Notes: generated by a model from the sequence alone, not told the origin. Positions 18,115 to 26,484 are shown, counted from the stretch's first letter. The stretch is DNA of 64,000 bases from Profundibacter sp033851955 (GCA_033851955.1 JAWSVK010000001.1:62001-126000), one strand, 5' to 3'. Numbers and translations are program-made.

Positions 18115-18190
18115 ACTGCTCGATAGGTTTCTTGCCTGTATGAAACCTGCCTCAATAACTTAACGCCAGCTTCGTGCTGGCGTTTTTTTT
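18115..18190 (+). ncRNA. candidate small regulatory RNA (about 75 nt)
   Basis: Between two minus-strand genes, the plus strand carries a promoter, a 7-bp hairpin (AGGTTTC 18125-18131 with GAAACCT 18142-18148), a single-stranded linker and a canonical terminator ACGCCAGC-TTCGT-GCTGGCGT (18163-18183) followed by eight T. No plus-strand gene lies upstream that could use this terminator. The size and two-hairpin layout recall the alphaproteobacterial suhB/MmgR small-RNA family, which I could not verify. Confidence 0.65.
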
Positions 18191-18191
18191 T
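18163..18191 (+). terminator. rho-independent terminator of the small RNA
   Basis: An 8-bp perfect stem with a 5-base loop is followed by an uninterrupted T run (18183-18191). Confidence 0.9.
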
Positions 18192-18234
18192 GGCCACACG
18201 ACAAATTACGGCACAAGTTATGTTGGGGCAAACG

Positions 18235-18957
18235 TCAGCTGTCTACAGTGTTTTGTTCCGGCTCTTCCAGTGGCAACAGCGGCTGATTTTCGTCTTTCAT
18301 ATTCGGATAGACCAGCCCGGCTGAAATCACCAGTTTCATCGCATCCCCAACCGACATGTCCAACTCGATCAGATCGGACTGCGGTAAGAACAGCAAAAAA
18401 CCAGATGTCGGGTTTGGAGTGGTTGGCAAAAACACTGAAATCATTTGCTCAGTCTCGGGTATTTTGCGGTTCACTTCGCCCTTGGTCGTGGTCGAAATAA
18501 AGGCAATCGCGTAGATGCCTTTGCGTGGATATTCAATGATGCAAACTTTGTCGAACGAAGTTTCAGACTGGGCGAATACGGTTTCTGCAAGTTGCTTTAA
18601 CCCATTATAGATCGAGCGCACCACCGGCATCCGGTCAACAATATCTTCGCCCAGCTTCAGCAAGGATTTGCCCATGATCCCCTTGGTCAACCAACCGACG
18701 ATAATGGTGAAAATCAAGAAAATGAACACCCCAAGGCCGCGCAGATCAATGCCAATATAGGGCTTTAGGGTGAATTTGGTCGGAATGAACGGCAAAACCC
18801 AGCTGTCAATCTGGCCGGTGATTGTCCAGATCAACCACAGCGTCATGCCGATCGGGGCGACAACCACCAGACCAGTTAGAAAATTGGTTCTTAGGCCCGC
18901 GAACCGGCGCCGCTTGCGACGTTCGGTGATTGGGGGCAGGTCTTTGGGTTGGGGCAT
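18235..18957 (-). CDS. DUF502 family membrane protein
   Basis: The 240-residue protein has a basic N-terminus (ERRKRRRFAGLRTNFLTG) and two membrane helices (about residues 25-46 and 75-95). It also shows the DUF502 signatures IVDRMPVVRSIYNGLKQL and FLPTTPNPTSGFLLFLP. The family is widespread and its function unknown; the soluble C-terminal half probably lies in the cytosol or periplasm. It is monocistronic by appearance. A perfect inverted repeat lies 50-82 bases upstream of its start. Confidence 0.88.
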   Translation of the reverse strand: MPQPKDLPPITERRKRRRFAGLRTNFLTGLVVVAPIGMTLWLIWTITGQIDSWVLPFIPTKFTLKPYIGIDLRGLGVFIFLIFTIIVGWLTKGIMGKSLLKLGEDIVDRMPVVRSIYNGLKQLAETVFAQSETSFDKVCIIEYPRKGIYAIAFISTTTKGEVNRKIPETEQMISVFLPTTPNPTSGFLLFLPQSDLIELDMSVGDAMKLVISAGLVYPNMKDENQPLLPLEEPEQNTVDS

Positions 18958-19006
18958 ATATAAGGCCAGACATAGTTTCTAGTGGAATGTAGGGGCGCAT
19001 TAACGA

Positions 19007-19039
19007 ATTAACAATGGCCGCGTGCGGGTTATTGTTAAT
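19007..19039. repeat. inverted repeat, candidate operator or terminator
   Basis: ATTAACAAT (19007-19015) and ATTGTTAAT (19031-19039) form a perfect 9-bp inverted repeat with a 15-base GC-rich spacer. It lies between the psuG stop and the DUF502 start, both on the minus strand. There is no T run, so a protein-binding site is as likely as a terminator. Confidence 0.4.
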
Positions 19040-19085
19040 GGCTTAAAGTGCGCAGGTGGACCCCTTTGTTGAGGCTTGCAGGTTG

Positions 19086-20003
19086 CTATGCCCCAAGTGC
19101 GGTCATTTCCTTTGCAATTTCAGTGGCCAAGCGGGCGTTGTTCATCACCAATGCAATATTCGCTGTCAGCGATTTACCTTCTGTCAGCTCAAAGATGCGT
19201 TGTAGCAGAAACGGGGTGACGGATTTGGCCGAAATACCTTGGACTGCGGCCTCGTTCAGCGCTTGTTCTATCACAGGGGTTAATTCAGCTTGCGGGATTT
19301 CGGCGTCCTGCGGGATCGGGTTGGCGACCAGTTGACCGCCCGGCAGACCCAGTTGCGCGCGCATCATCTGGGCGCTGGCTATTTCAGCGGCGCTGTCCAT
19401 GCGCAGGGGGCTTGGCAGGCCGGATGAGCGCGACCAAAATGCTGGAATATCGTTTTGTTTGAATGTGATAACTGGCACCCCTAAGGTTTCCAATACCTCC
19501 ATGGTTTTGGGCACATCTAAGATTGCCTTTGGCCCTGCGGCGACCACCGTGACAGGGGTTTGGGCCAGCTCGTGCAGGTCGGCCGAGATGTCGAATGTCA
19601 ATTCCGCGCCGCGATGCACCCCGCCGATGCCGCCCGTGGCGAACACCGAAATACCTGCCTGATGGGCCGCGATCATGGTGGCCGCGACTGTGGTTGCGCC
19701 AGTGCCGCCGGTGGCCAGACAGGCGGCGAAATCGGCCCGCGACAGTTTGGCGACATCTTTGGCTTGGCCCAATTGTTCTAGCTCTTGATCGGTCAGCCCG
19801 ATGTGCAGCCGCCCGTCCAGCACCGCAATTGTGGCAGGGGTCGCGCCGCCGCTGCGCACCACGGCCTCAACTTTGCGGGCGGTTTGCACGTTTTGCGGAT
19901 AGGGCATGCCATGGGTGATGATGGTGCTTTCCAGCGCCACAATCGCAGTGCCCTCGCTGCGGGCTTTTTCCACTTCGGGGGAAAATTGCATTTCAAGGCT
20001 CAT
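19086..20003 (-). CDS. psuG: pseudouridine-5'-phosphate glycosidase
   Basis: PsuG splits pseudouridine 5'-phosphate into uracil and ribose 5-phosphate. The 305-residue length matches the family. The conserved opening VALESTIITHGMPYPQN carries the catalytic-site glutamate region, and TGGTGATTVAATM, FATGGIGGVHRGAE and NPIPQDAEIP follow as in characterised enzymes. Its start overlaps the PfkB-kinase stop by four bases, so the kinase is translated first. Together they form the usual two-step pseudouridine salvage module. Confidence 0.93.
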   Translation of the reverse strand: MSLEMQFSPEVEKARSEGTAIVALESTIITHGMPYPQNVQTARKVEAVVRSGGATPATIAVLDGRLHIGLTDQELEQLGQAKDVAKLSRADFAACLATGGTGATTVAATMIAAHQAGISVFATGGIGGVHRGAELTFDISADLHELAQTPVTVVAAGPKAILDVPKTMEVLETLGVPVITFKQNDIPAFWSRSSGLPSPLRMDSAAEIASAQMMRAQLGLPGGQLVANPIPQDAEIPQAELTPVIEQALNEAAVQGISAKSVTPFLLQRIFELTEGKSLTANIALVMNNARLATEIAKEMTALGA

Positions 20004-20893
20004 AAAGGGGTTTCTCCTGAAACATAGGTTGCGGCGGCCTCAAGCGCGGCAGCAAGCGCTGCTTCGGGAGGCTCACCACGGATTTCGGCGGCAATATGTG
20101 CCGCCATAAAGGTGTCACCAGCGCCAGTGATGCGGGTGACCATCACTTCGGGTGGGGTTTGACTAAGGACGCCATCTGCGTTGCCAAAACTGGCGGAATT
20201 GCCGCCATCGGTTACCATCACGCCTTTTGCGCCACGTGCCACCAAGGCTTTCGCGGCCTGATCCGAGGATTGGAAGTTGGTTTGGCACAGCAGGCCGGCT
20301 TCCTCAAGGTTGACATAGAGCGTGGCGTTGGGATGGGTCAGCATCGGGGTCAGGCGTTCGGCCTTGCCCGGAGAGGCCGGCGCGACGCGTAGATCGGCAG
20401 CGCTAAACAGCGGGCTTTTGGCGATTTTTTCTAATAAGGCCAGCGTTAGATTGCCGTCCAGCGCGATCACCCCGTCAAACGGGGCTTGCGGGGTGCCAAG
20501 CCTGCCATCCCCCAGCGGGCGCAGGATTTTGTCGCCAGCGGCCTCTAGCGAATGGGCATCCGCAATGGCGGCGATCAGCCCATTAGCCCCCTCGACGGCC
20601 ATATAGATATCGGTGGGCAGATCCTCGGAGTGGTAAACATGGTCGCAATCCATACCCATGCGTTTGCACGTTGCCATCAGTTCAAGGCCTTCTTCGTCCT
20701 TGCCGATGGTGGTCAGCAAAGCGGGTGTCAGGCCAAAGCGGCGCAGCGTCATGGCGATGTTCATCGCCACCCCACCGGGCAAACGACTGATGCGGCCCGG
20801 CACGTCGGAGCCTTGGCGCATATGGCTGGCGGAACGGCCGATGACATCCCATAGGACGCTGCCGATACATAGTATTTCAGGTTGCTTGTTCAT
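20000..20893 (-). CDS. PfkB family kinase, probable pseudouridine kinase
   Basis: The 297-residue ribokinase-fold protein has the N-terminal substrate glycines (RLPGGVAMNIAMTLRRFG) and the C-terminal anion-hole and catalytic segment TGAGDTFMAAH near residue 258. The kinase phosphorylates a sugar or nucleoside hydroxyl; coupling to psuG by ATGA overlap indicates pseudouridine as substrate (PsuK role). No dedicated transporter is adjacent. The assignment of substrate is by context. Confidence 0.85.
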   Translation of the reverse strand: MNKQPEILCIGSVLWDVIGRSASHMRQGSDVPGRISRLPGGVAMNIAMTLRRFGLTPALLTTIGKDEEGLELMATCKRMGMDCDHVYHSEDLPTDIYMAVEGANGLIAAIADAHSLEAAGDKILRPLGDGRLGTPQAPFDGVIALDGNLTLALLEKIAKSPLFSAADLRVAPASPGKAERLTPMLTHPNATLYVNLEEAGLLCQTNFQSSDQAAKALVARGAKGVMVTDGGNSASFGNADGVLSQTPPEVMVTRITGAGDTFMAAHIAAEIRGEPPEAALAAALEAAATYVSGETPL

Positions 20894-20948
20894 TGGTGGT
20901 TTGTGACTCCAAGGGCGGGCAATGACAAGATGGCGTTTTGAAATTGGC

Positions 20949-21767
20949 CTAGGGCGCGTAGAAAGTCATAGAGGCCCAGAGTGTTTCCCAAACCGCATTT
21001 TCACGACCGCCGAGGGTTTCATCGGGTTCACGCAAAACAACCGCATCCAGCAAATAGCTGTGTTGTGGCCGAACTTGGATCACGGCATGGCCCTGCGCGT
21101 CAGTGTGTTGAATGGTGATTTCAACGCTTTGATCGGGCTTGCGTTCAAACACCTCGATCTGGGCGTTGGGGCGGGGGTTGCCTTGGTACAGCAGCTTTAC
21201 CTTTAGGCCATTGGTCAAATCATCGGTATAGGGATTGGTCAGCGCGACGAATTCGGTCTCCATTCCGGTTTCTTGGTCTTGGCCCCGGGCGTGGCCAACA
21301 CCGATCAGGGTCTTGCACAACCGAGAGTACAACTCGGTAAATCTCCCCTCGGACAGGCCGCGCAATTTGTGGCGGGCTTCGGCATCTTCAAAGCCTTTGT
21401 GATCGGCGAATTTTAGGAATTTGGCCAAATGGCTGTATTGCAGGGTGCTAAAGGTACTTTCGTAGGCCAACACCATAAGACCGTCCTGTTCGAGCGGCAT
21501 CGTCAGAGCCGGGAAATCGCCAGTGCGGCTGCTCACTGGAGTGCGGGTGTCATTTTGCAACCAATCAAACATTTCAATGCGTTTGTCAAAATAGCCGATT
21601 TCAACGCCTTTGAAATTTTGGCCGTTGCGCAGTTGAACTTGCAGTGTGGTGCCAGTTTGCGGTTGATAATTTTGTGGCGCGAGCCAAAACTCGTGTGCAA
21701 AGGCGGGCAGGGCGATTCCGAAGCAGGACATCGCATAAAGGATCAGGATGATGATAGGTTTTTTCAT
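20949..21767 (-). CDS. DUF4198 periplasmic protein (metal-import associated)
   Basis: The 272-residue precursor has a clear signal peptide (MKKPIIILILY to about residue 24, ending PAFA-HEFW). The mature start HEFWLAPQNY and the later YQGNPRPNAQIEVFE match the DUF4198/NikM-like family, often found with nickel or cobalt import. The signal peptide fixes the start at 21767, although the frame is open to 21965. The start codon overlaps that of the divergent HupE gene by two bases and no purine-rich ribosome site precedes it. Confidence 0.82.
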   Translation of the reverse strand: MKKPIIILILYAMSCFGIALPAFAHEFWLAPQNYQPQTGTTLQVQLRNGQNFKGVEIGYFDKRIEMFDWLQNDTRTPVSSRTGDFPALTMPLEQDGLMVLAYESTFSTLQYSHLAKFLKFADHKGFEDAEARHKLRGLSEGRFTELYSRLCKTLIGVGHARGQDQETGMETEFVALTNPYTDDLTNGLKVKLLYQGNPRPNAQIEVFERKPDQSVEITIQHTDAQGHAVIQVRPQHSYLLDAVVLREPDETLGGRENAVWETLWASMTFYAP

Positions 21768-22896
21768 GAAGGTGAGGCTGACGATTGCGGTGCTGTTGTC
21801 AAGCGCGATGTTGTTAGGCTTGTCCGTTTTCGGGGCCGTGGCGCATGAGGTCAGCCCGTCAATTGCAGATTTCACCACGGGCGACGGCAAGCTGGTGGTG
21901 CGGTTGCGGTTGAACCTTGAGGCCTTTGTGGCGGGGATTGATTTGGACGGGGTTGTGGACACCAACGAGACCGACCAGTCGGATGATTATGACAGTTTAC
22001 GCAGTTTGTCGCGCTCAGATTTGAGCCAACGCCTGTCAGTGGCATGGCCTGAATTGGCCAAGGGGTTCGATCTGAGGGTCGGAGCTGTGACAGTGCCTTT
22101 AGAGCTGGTAGGGGACAATGTGGGGCCGGTTGGCGACGTTGAGTTGCCACGCGTCACGCAGTTAGACTTGACGGCAATGTTGCCTGCGGGGGCAGGGGCC
22201 ATCAGTTTTGGTTGGGACAAGCGTTTTGGCACCATCGTGCTGCGCCAAAACGGGGTTGAAAATGGCTATACGGGCTATCTGACAGGCGGAACGCGCAGCC
22301 CAGATATTGCGGTTGTTGGTGGAGACCAACAGACCGGTTGGCAGGTGTTTACGCAGTACATTCCGATTGGGTTTGACCATATCCTGCCGCAGGGGTTGGA
22401 TCATATCCTGTTTGTACTGGGGCTGTTTTTTCTGTCGATCCGTTTGCGGCCGTTGTTTTGGCAGATATCCGCGTTCACGCTGGCCCATACAGTGACATTG
22501 GCCTTGGGGGCGATGGGTTGGGTGACGGTACCTGCTGCAATCGTTGAGCCTCTGATTGCGGCCTCGATCGTCTATGTGGCGGTTGAGAATATTTTGACCT
22601 CTCAATTGAGCCGTTGGCGGCCTGTTGTGATTTTCGGGTTTGGATTGCTGCATGGGCTGGGGTTTGCAAGCGTGCTGGGGGAATTTGGCATTCCAGACGA
22701 TCAGTTTTTCGCGGCTTTGATTGGGTTTAATATAGGCGTGGAATTTGGCCAGCTGACCGTAATTGCATTGGCGTTTTTGGCAGTTGGGGTTTGGTTTAGG
22801 TATAAGCCGTGGTACCGGGCGCGGGTTTCTATTCCAGCCTCATTGGTAATTGCTGCGGTTGGGGCGTATTGGTTCGTTGAACGGGTATTCTTTTGA
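21748..22896 (+). CDS. HupE/UreJ family membrane protein, probable metal permease or sensor
   Basis: The product of up to 382 residues has an N-terminal signal helix, a periplasmic domain of about 170 residues beginning AHEVSPSIADF, and a C-terminal membrane domain with the HupE/UreJ signature GFDHILPQGLDHILF and FTLAHTVTL, whose histidines and aspartates probably bind nickel or cobalt. Three in-frame ATGs exist (21748, 21751, 21766). AAAGGA lies nine bases before the first. Pairing with DUF4198 on the opposite strand suggests a shared role in metal uptake. Confidence 0.85.
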   Translation: MMIGFFMKVRLTIAVLLSSAMLLGLSVFGAVAHEVSPSIADFTTGDGKLVVRLRLNLEAFVAGIDLDGVVDTNETDQSDDYDSLRSLSRSDLSQRLSVAWPELAKGFDLRVGAVTVPLELVGDNVGPVGDVELPRVTQLDLTAMLPAGAGAISFGWDKRFGTIVLRQNGVENGYTGYLTGGTRSPDIAVVGGDQQTGWQVFTQYIPIGFDHILPQGLDHILFVLGLFFLSIRLRPLFWQISAFTLAHTVTLALGAMGWVTVPAAIVEPLIAASIVYVAVENILTSQLSRWRPVVIFGFGLLHGLGFASVLGEFGIPDDQFFAALIGFNIGVEFGQLTVIALAFLAVGVWFRYKPWYRARVSIPASLVIAAVGAYWFVERVFF

Positions 22897-22904
22897 ATGG
22901 GTTT

Positions 22905-22972
22905 GCGCCGCCTGACGGCGTCGCCCCAAGCGATTTGCCCCTGCGGGCCAAATCGCTAAGAGCCTGCGGCGC
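22905..22972. repeat. intergenic palindromic repeat, copy 2
   Basis: Inner arms AGCGATTTG (22929-22937) and CAAATCGCT (22949-22957) are flanked by outer arms GCGCCGC (22905-22911) and GCGGCGC (22966-22972). This copy pairs with copy 1 at 15492, with a compensating A/T change inside the stem. It follows the HupE stop by eight bases and could end that transcript. Confidence 0.75.
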
Positions 22973-23165
22973 GGATATTTGAGAAAAGAAGATGCGGGAT
23001 GAAAAGAAAGGGCTTGTGAATGTGGCCAATGGCTCGTATATGCGCGAGTTCAATCCCGCAGGTGGGGCTGGGCTGATCGGGGAGAAATCCCGAAAGGTCC
23101 GCCGGTTGAGCATATGCTCTATTACCCCGCCCTAGGTACAAACCGGAAAACAAAGGATATTAGCC
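22973..23165 (+). other. rpsB leader region
   Basis: The leader holds a weak 47-codon frame (ATG 22992 to TAG 23135, starting MRDEKKGLVNVANGSY) with no convincing ribosome site, and a perfect 12-bp palindrome GAGCATATGCTC (23108-23119) next to TTGAGC. The palindrome may be part of the rpsB promoter or an operator. I would not call the short frame a gene. Confidence 0.35.
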
Positions 23166-23963
23166 ATGGCGCTACCTGAATTTACGATGCGACAGCTGTT
23201 GGAAGCTGGCGTACACTTTGGTCACCAGACACAACGCTGGAACCCTAAAATGGGCCCTTTCATCTACGGCGCTCGCAACGGCATTCACATTCTTGACCTG
23301 ACGCAGACTGTTCCAATGTTGGACCAAGCCCTGCAGGCTGTGCGTGATGTTGCTGCCAAAGGCGGACGCATTTTGTTCGTTGGCACCAAACGTCAGGCCG
23401 CTGGTCCTGTTGCTGATGCCGCTGAAAAATGCGCTCAGTATTACATGAACCACCGTTGGTTGGGTGGCACATTGACCAACTGGCAGACCATTTCAAAGTC
23501 GATCAAACGTCTGAAAGACGCCGATGAGCTGCTGGCAAGCGGTGCAGAAGGTCTGACCAAGAAAGAGCGTCTGGGCATCGAACGTCAGCAAACAAAACTG
23601 CAAGCCAGCCTTGGCGGCATCCGTGAAATGGGCAGCCAACCTGACCTGATTTTCGTGATTGATGTGCGCAAAGAAGATCTGGCGATTGCTGAAGCCAATA
23701 AACTGGGCATTCCTGTTGTGGCTGTGGTTGATTCCAACTGTAACCCTGATGGCATCGACTACATCATCCCAGGTAACGATGATGCGGCCCGTGCGATTGC
23801 GCTTTATACTGATCTGGTCGCCCGGGCGGCGCTGGACGGCATGACGGCACAAATGGGCGCAGCTGGTATTGATCTGGGCGCTATGGACGAAGCTCCGGTT
23901 GAAGAAGCTGTTGCTGCACCTGTTGAGGCCGAAGCGCCTGCAACAGAAGAAGCCAAAGCCTAA
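23166..23963 (+). CDS. rpsB: 30S ribosomal protein S2
   Basis: The 265-residue protein has the S2 signatures MRQLLEAGVHFGHQTQRWNPKM at the N-terminus (residues 8 onward), YMNHRWLGGTLTNWQT, and PDLIFVIDV with IPVVAVVDSNCNPDGIDY. An alanine-glutamate-rich C-terminal tail (VEEAVAAPVEAEAP) extends it beyond the enterobacterial length, as in other alphaproteobacteria. It is followed 64 bases later by tsf in the standard operon. AAAGGA precedes the ATG. Confidence 0.98.
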   Translation: MALPEFTMRQLLEAGVHFGHQTQRWNPKMGPFIYGARNGIHILDLTQTVPMLDQALQAVRDVAAKGGRILFVGTKRQAAGPVADAAEKCAQYYMNHRWLGGTLTNWQTISKSIKRLKDADELLASGAEGLTKKERLGIERQQTKLQASLGGIREMGSQPDLIFVIDVRKEDLAIAEANKLGIPVVAVVDSNCNPDGIDYIIPGNDDAARAIALYTDLVARAALDGMTAQMGAAGIDLGAMDEAPVEEAVAAPVEAEAPATEEAKA

Positions 23964-24030
23964 AATTGATTAAATCGGGTGCGGCATCGGCTGCACCCGT
24001 TTCACAAACATTCATTTCAGGAGATCCATG

Positions 24031-24903
24031 ATGGCGATTACAGCTGCAATGGTAAAAGAACTGCGTGACAGCACAGGTGCTGGCATGATGGACGCGAAAA
24101 AAGCGCTGGTTGAAAACGATGGCGACATGGAAGCAGCGGTCGATTGGCTGCGCACCAAAGGTCTTGCCAAGGCTGCCAAGAAATCCGGTCGCACCGCTGC
24201 CGAGGGTTTGGTGGCTGTCAGCGTTTCTGGCGGTAAAGGTGTTGCCGTCGAGGTGAACTCGGAAACTGACTTTGTTGGCAAGAACGCCGATTTTCAAGCC
24301 ATGGTTGGCGAAATCGCAGCGGTTGCCGTGGGTGTCGAAGACATCGACGGTTTGAACGCAGCTGATATGGGCGGCAAAACGGTTGCCGAAACAGTCACTG
24401 CTAAAGTTGCTGTGATCGGCGAGAACATGTCGGTGCGCCGCATGACTGTGCTGAAGGGCGATCAGGTTGTGTCCTATGTGCATAACGCTGTGACCGATGG
24501 CATGGGCAAAATTGGCGTACTGGTTGCGCTGAAGGGCGACAACGAGGCATTCGGTCGCCAAGTCGCGATGCATATTGCGGCTGTGAACCCTGCGTCTTTG
24601 AGCGAAGCAGATCTGGATGCAACTTTGGTTGAGCGCGAAAAAGCCGTTTTGACTGAGCAAGCCCGCGAATCTGGTAAGCCTGAACAAGTGATCGAAAAGA
24701 TGATCGTTGGCCGGATGAAAAAATTCCTGTCCGAAGTTACGCTTTTGGGCCAGTCGTTCGTTGTGAATCCCGACCTGACGGTTGCTGCAGCCGCCACCGA
24801 GGCCGGTGTTGAAATCACTGGTTTCGCGCGCCTTGAAGTGGGCGAGGGGATCGATAAAGTTGAAGAAGATTTTGCAGCAGAAGTTGCAAAAATGAACAGC
24901 TAA
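24031..24903 (+). CDS. tsf: elongation factor Ts
   Basis: EF-Ts exchanges GDP on EF-Tu. The 290 residues begin MAITAAMVKELRDSTGAGMMDAKKAL in standard form, the TDFVGKN signature follows near residue 80, and the core and dimerisation modules are full length. Two ATGs stand in tandem (24028 and 24031); the second has the better eight-base spacing from AGGAG and gives the usual N-terminus. It is the second gene of the rpsB-tsf operon, ended by the hairpin at 24928. Confidence 0.97.
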   Translation: MAITAAMVKELRDSTGAGMMDAKKALVENDGDMEAAVDWLRTKGLAKAAKKSGRTAAEGLVAVSVSGGKGVAVEVNSETDFVGKNADFQAMVGEIAAVAVGVEDIDGLNAADMGGKTVAETVTAKVAVIGENMSVRRMTVLKGDQVVSYVHNAVTDGMGKIGVLVALKGDNEAFGRQVAMHIAAVNPASLSEADLDATLVEREKAVLTEQARESGKPEQVIEKMIVGRMKKFLSEVTLLGQSFVVNPDLTVAAAATEAGVEITGFARLEVGEGIDKVEEDFAAEVAKMNS

Positions 24904-24927
24904 GCGGCTTCAATATACAGAAATTGG

Positions 24928-24959
24928 CGGCCCTTGCGATAAAACGTAGGGGCCGTTTT
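24928..24959 (+). terminator. terminator of the rpsB-tsf operon
   Basis: CGGCCCTTGCG and CGTAGGGGCCG pair with wobbles around a short A-rich loop, followed by TTTT. Confidence 0.7.
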
Positions 24960-24995
24960 CGTTTGGCCATGCTGCAGACGTCATGCATCGGACGT

Positions 24996-25291
24996 AAAAA
25001 AACGATGCGACCCGGGCAGGGTCACACCGTTTTTTGTCTTAGCACCCTACCAAACGGGGATGAGGACGGGGTGCCAATGTTAGGTGCCGGCCAGGAGAAG
25101 GATTATTCTCCTCCTGACCAACTCCGGTTTCCCGGACAAATCTACTAGCCACGGAATCACGCGGGGTCAGATCTGAAAGTTCCCTGGCAAAAAAGCCACC
25201 ACTCACGGAACATGATCAATTTGCACGTTAACGTTAGGTAAAGAAAGTAGGGGATTCCTTACCTACCGAAAAAGACAGGTTTTACGGGGTG
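24996..25291. other. structured intergenic region after tsf
   Basis: This stretch of about 300 bases has no gene. It holds a terminator-like hairpin (AAAAAACG 24997-25004 with CGTTTTTT 25028-25035, inner GACCC/GGGTC) and three further hairpins: GCACCC/GGGTGC (25042-25047, 25069-25074), AGGAGAA/TTCTCCT (25093-25099, 25106-25112) and TCCGG/CCGGA (25123-25127, 25132-25136). A CTCCTCCTG anti-ribosome-site-like motif lies at 25108-25116. A small RNA on the plus strand is possible, but no clear promoter or end is seen. Confidence 0.4.
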
Positions 25292-26044
25292 TTAGGCTTC
25301 CAAAACGAATATTTGGTTCTGGTAAGACGCTTTCAAGACGGCTTGTGCTGTGGTTTCAACGTCCAAAGCATCGCGGGCAAGACGCAGGTGTTTTTCAACG
25401 GTGGCCGACGTCAGCCCCATAATTGTGGCAATATCCTGCATGGTTTTACCATCACCAACCCATTCCAACACTTCACGTTGACGGTGGGTGAGGGGCTTGC
25501 GGCTGACGCTATAGGGCAGCGAGATGATTTTAAGATGCGCAACATTGCTGATCACCAATATCTCTTGGCCGTGCTTTTCCCAGATATCATCCACATCCGC
25601 CTGTGACAGACCAGGCTGACCAGTCATAGCAATCGCGCCCTTGGTTCTGATCGAGCCAGATTTAAAACTGATCGTATATCCAGCCGTGATGCCGCTGGCG
25701 CGGTTCAACTCCAGCACTTTGCGCTCAGACTCGGTAAAGGCATCATTTGCGGCTGAACTGTCCATCCAGCTCCAACTGCAAGCGCCGTTGTTCTCGATAG
25801 ACCACCGCATCATGGGCGCTTGATTGAACATCCCGCCTTTGACGTATTTCTCAACAAAATCAGCCTCATAGTTGGTCAAGATTAACGAATCCTGGAAATC
25901 TCCTACCGAATATCCAGACTTGAAACGGGTGAAACCGTACAGCAAGCGGTCAAATCCGAAACGCTTCATTTCCTTGGCGTATATGTTCCACAGCTCGTCA
26001 ACTGTATCGGCATCACAGATGTTTTCAAGGCAGCTAAATGTCAT
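25292..26044 (-). CDS. LuxR-type regulator with autoinducer-binding-like domain (LuxR solo)
   Basis: The 250-residue protein has an N-terminal autoinducer-binding-type domain (about 20-165) and a C-terminal LuxR helix-turn-helix (LTHRQREVLEWVGDGKTMQDIA, about residues 188-240, with TSATVEKHL as recognition helix). No LuxI synthase lies in the window. Where TraR-type receptors have the amide-binding DP pair, this protein appears to read QAPMM, so canonical acyl-homoserine-lactone binding is doubtful. Its start overlaps the aroQ stop by four bases. Confidence 0.88.
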   Translation of the reverse strand: MTFSCLENICDADTVDELWNIYAKEMKRFGFDRLLYGFTRFKSGYSVGDFQDSLILTNYEADFVEKYVKGGMFNQAPMMRWSIENNGACSWSWMDSSAANDAFTESERKVLELNRASGITAGYTISFKSGSIRTKGAIAMTGQPGLSQADVDDIWEKHGQEILVISNVAHLKIISLPYSVSRKPLTHRQREVLEWVGDGKTMQDIATIMGLTSATVEKHLRLARDALDVETTAQAVLKASYQNQIFVLEA

Positions 26045-26484
26045 GTCGCGCTGGCCAAATAGGATTGCATCGCATCGATCGCCAACTCATATCCCTTGGG
26101 GCCGAAACCACAGATTTGGCCAACGGCAACGGGGGCAATGAACGACTTATGCCGAAATTCTTCGCGGGCGTGGATGTTGGACAGATGCAGCTCAACAACA
26201 GGGATGCTCACGGATGAAATCGCATCCATCAAGGCAACAGAGGTGTGGGTGTATGCGCCGGCGTTCAGCACGATTCCGTCATGAACACCACGTGCCGCGT
26301 GAATAGCCTCGACCAATTCACCTTCATGATTTGACTGGAAACAGCTCACTTCGCAACCACAGGCCTTGGCCTTGGTAGCGCATAGCGTTTCAACCTCAGC
26401 TAAAGTCGTTTTGCCATAGACTTCGGTTTGACGTGTGCCAAGCAAATTAAGGTTTGGCCCATTTAGTATTAGCAATGAGTTCAT
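26041..26484 (-). CDS. aroQ: type II 3-dehydroquinate dehydratase
   Basis: AroQ dehydrates 3-dehydroquinate to 3-dehydroshikimate in the shikimate pathway. The 147-residue size and the signatures LNGPNLNLLGTRQTEVYG (catalytic Tyr), NAGAYTHTSVAL and ELHLSNIHAREEFRHKS (catalytic His) are all present. It is upstream of, and translationally coupled with, the LuxR-type regulator gene, which is unusual for a housekeeping enzyme. Confidence 0.95.
   Translation of the reverse strand: MNSLLILNGPNLNLLGTRQTEVYGKTTLAEVETLCATKAKACGCEVSCFQSNHEGELVEAIHAARGVHDGIVLNAGAYTHTSVALMDAISSVSIPVVELHLSNIHAREEFRHKSFIAPVAVGQICGFGPKGYELAIDAMQSYLASAT

Noticed and set aside
23881..24687. 268-codon minus-strand frame opposite rpsB/tsf
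   Set aside because: Antisense to highly conserved ribosomal and elongation-factor genes.
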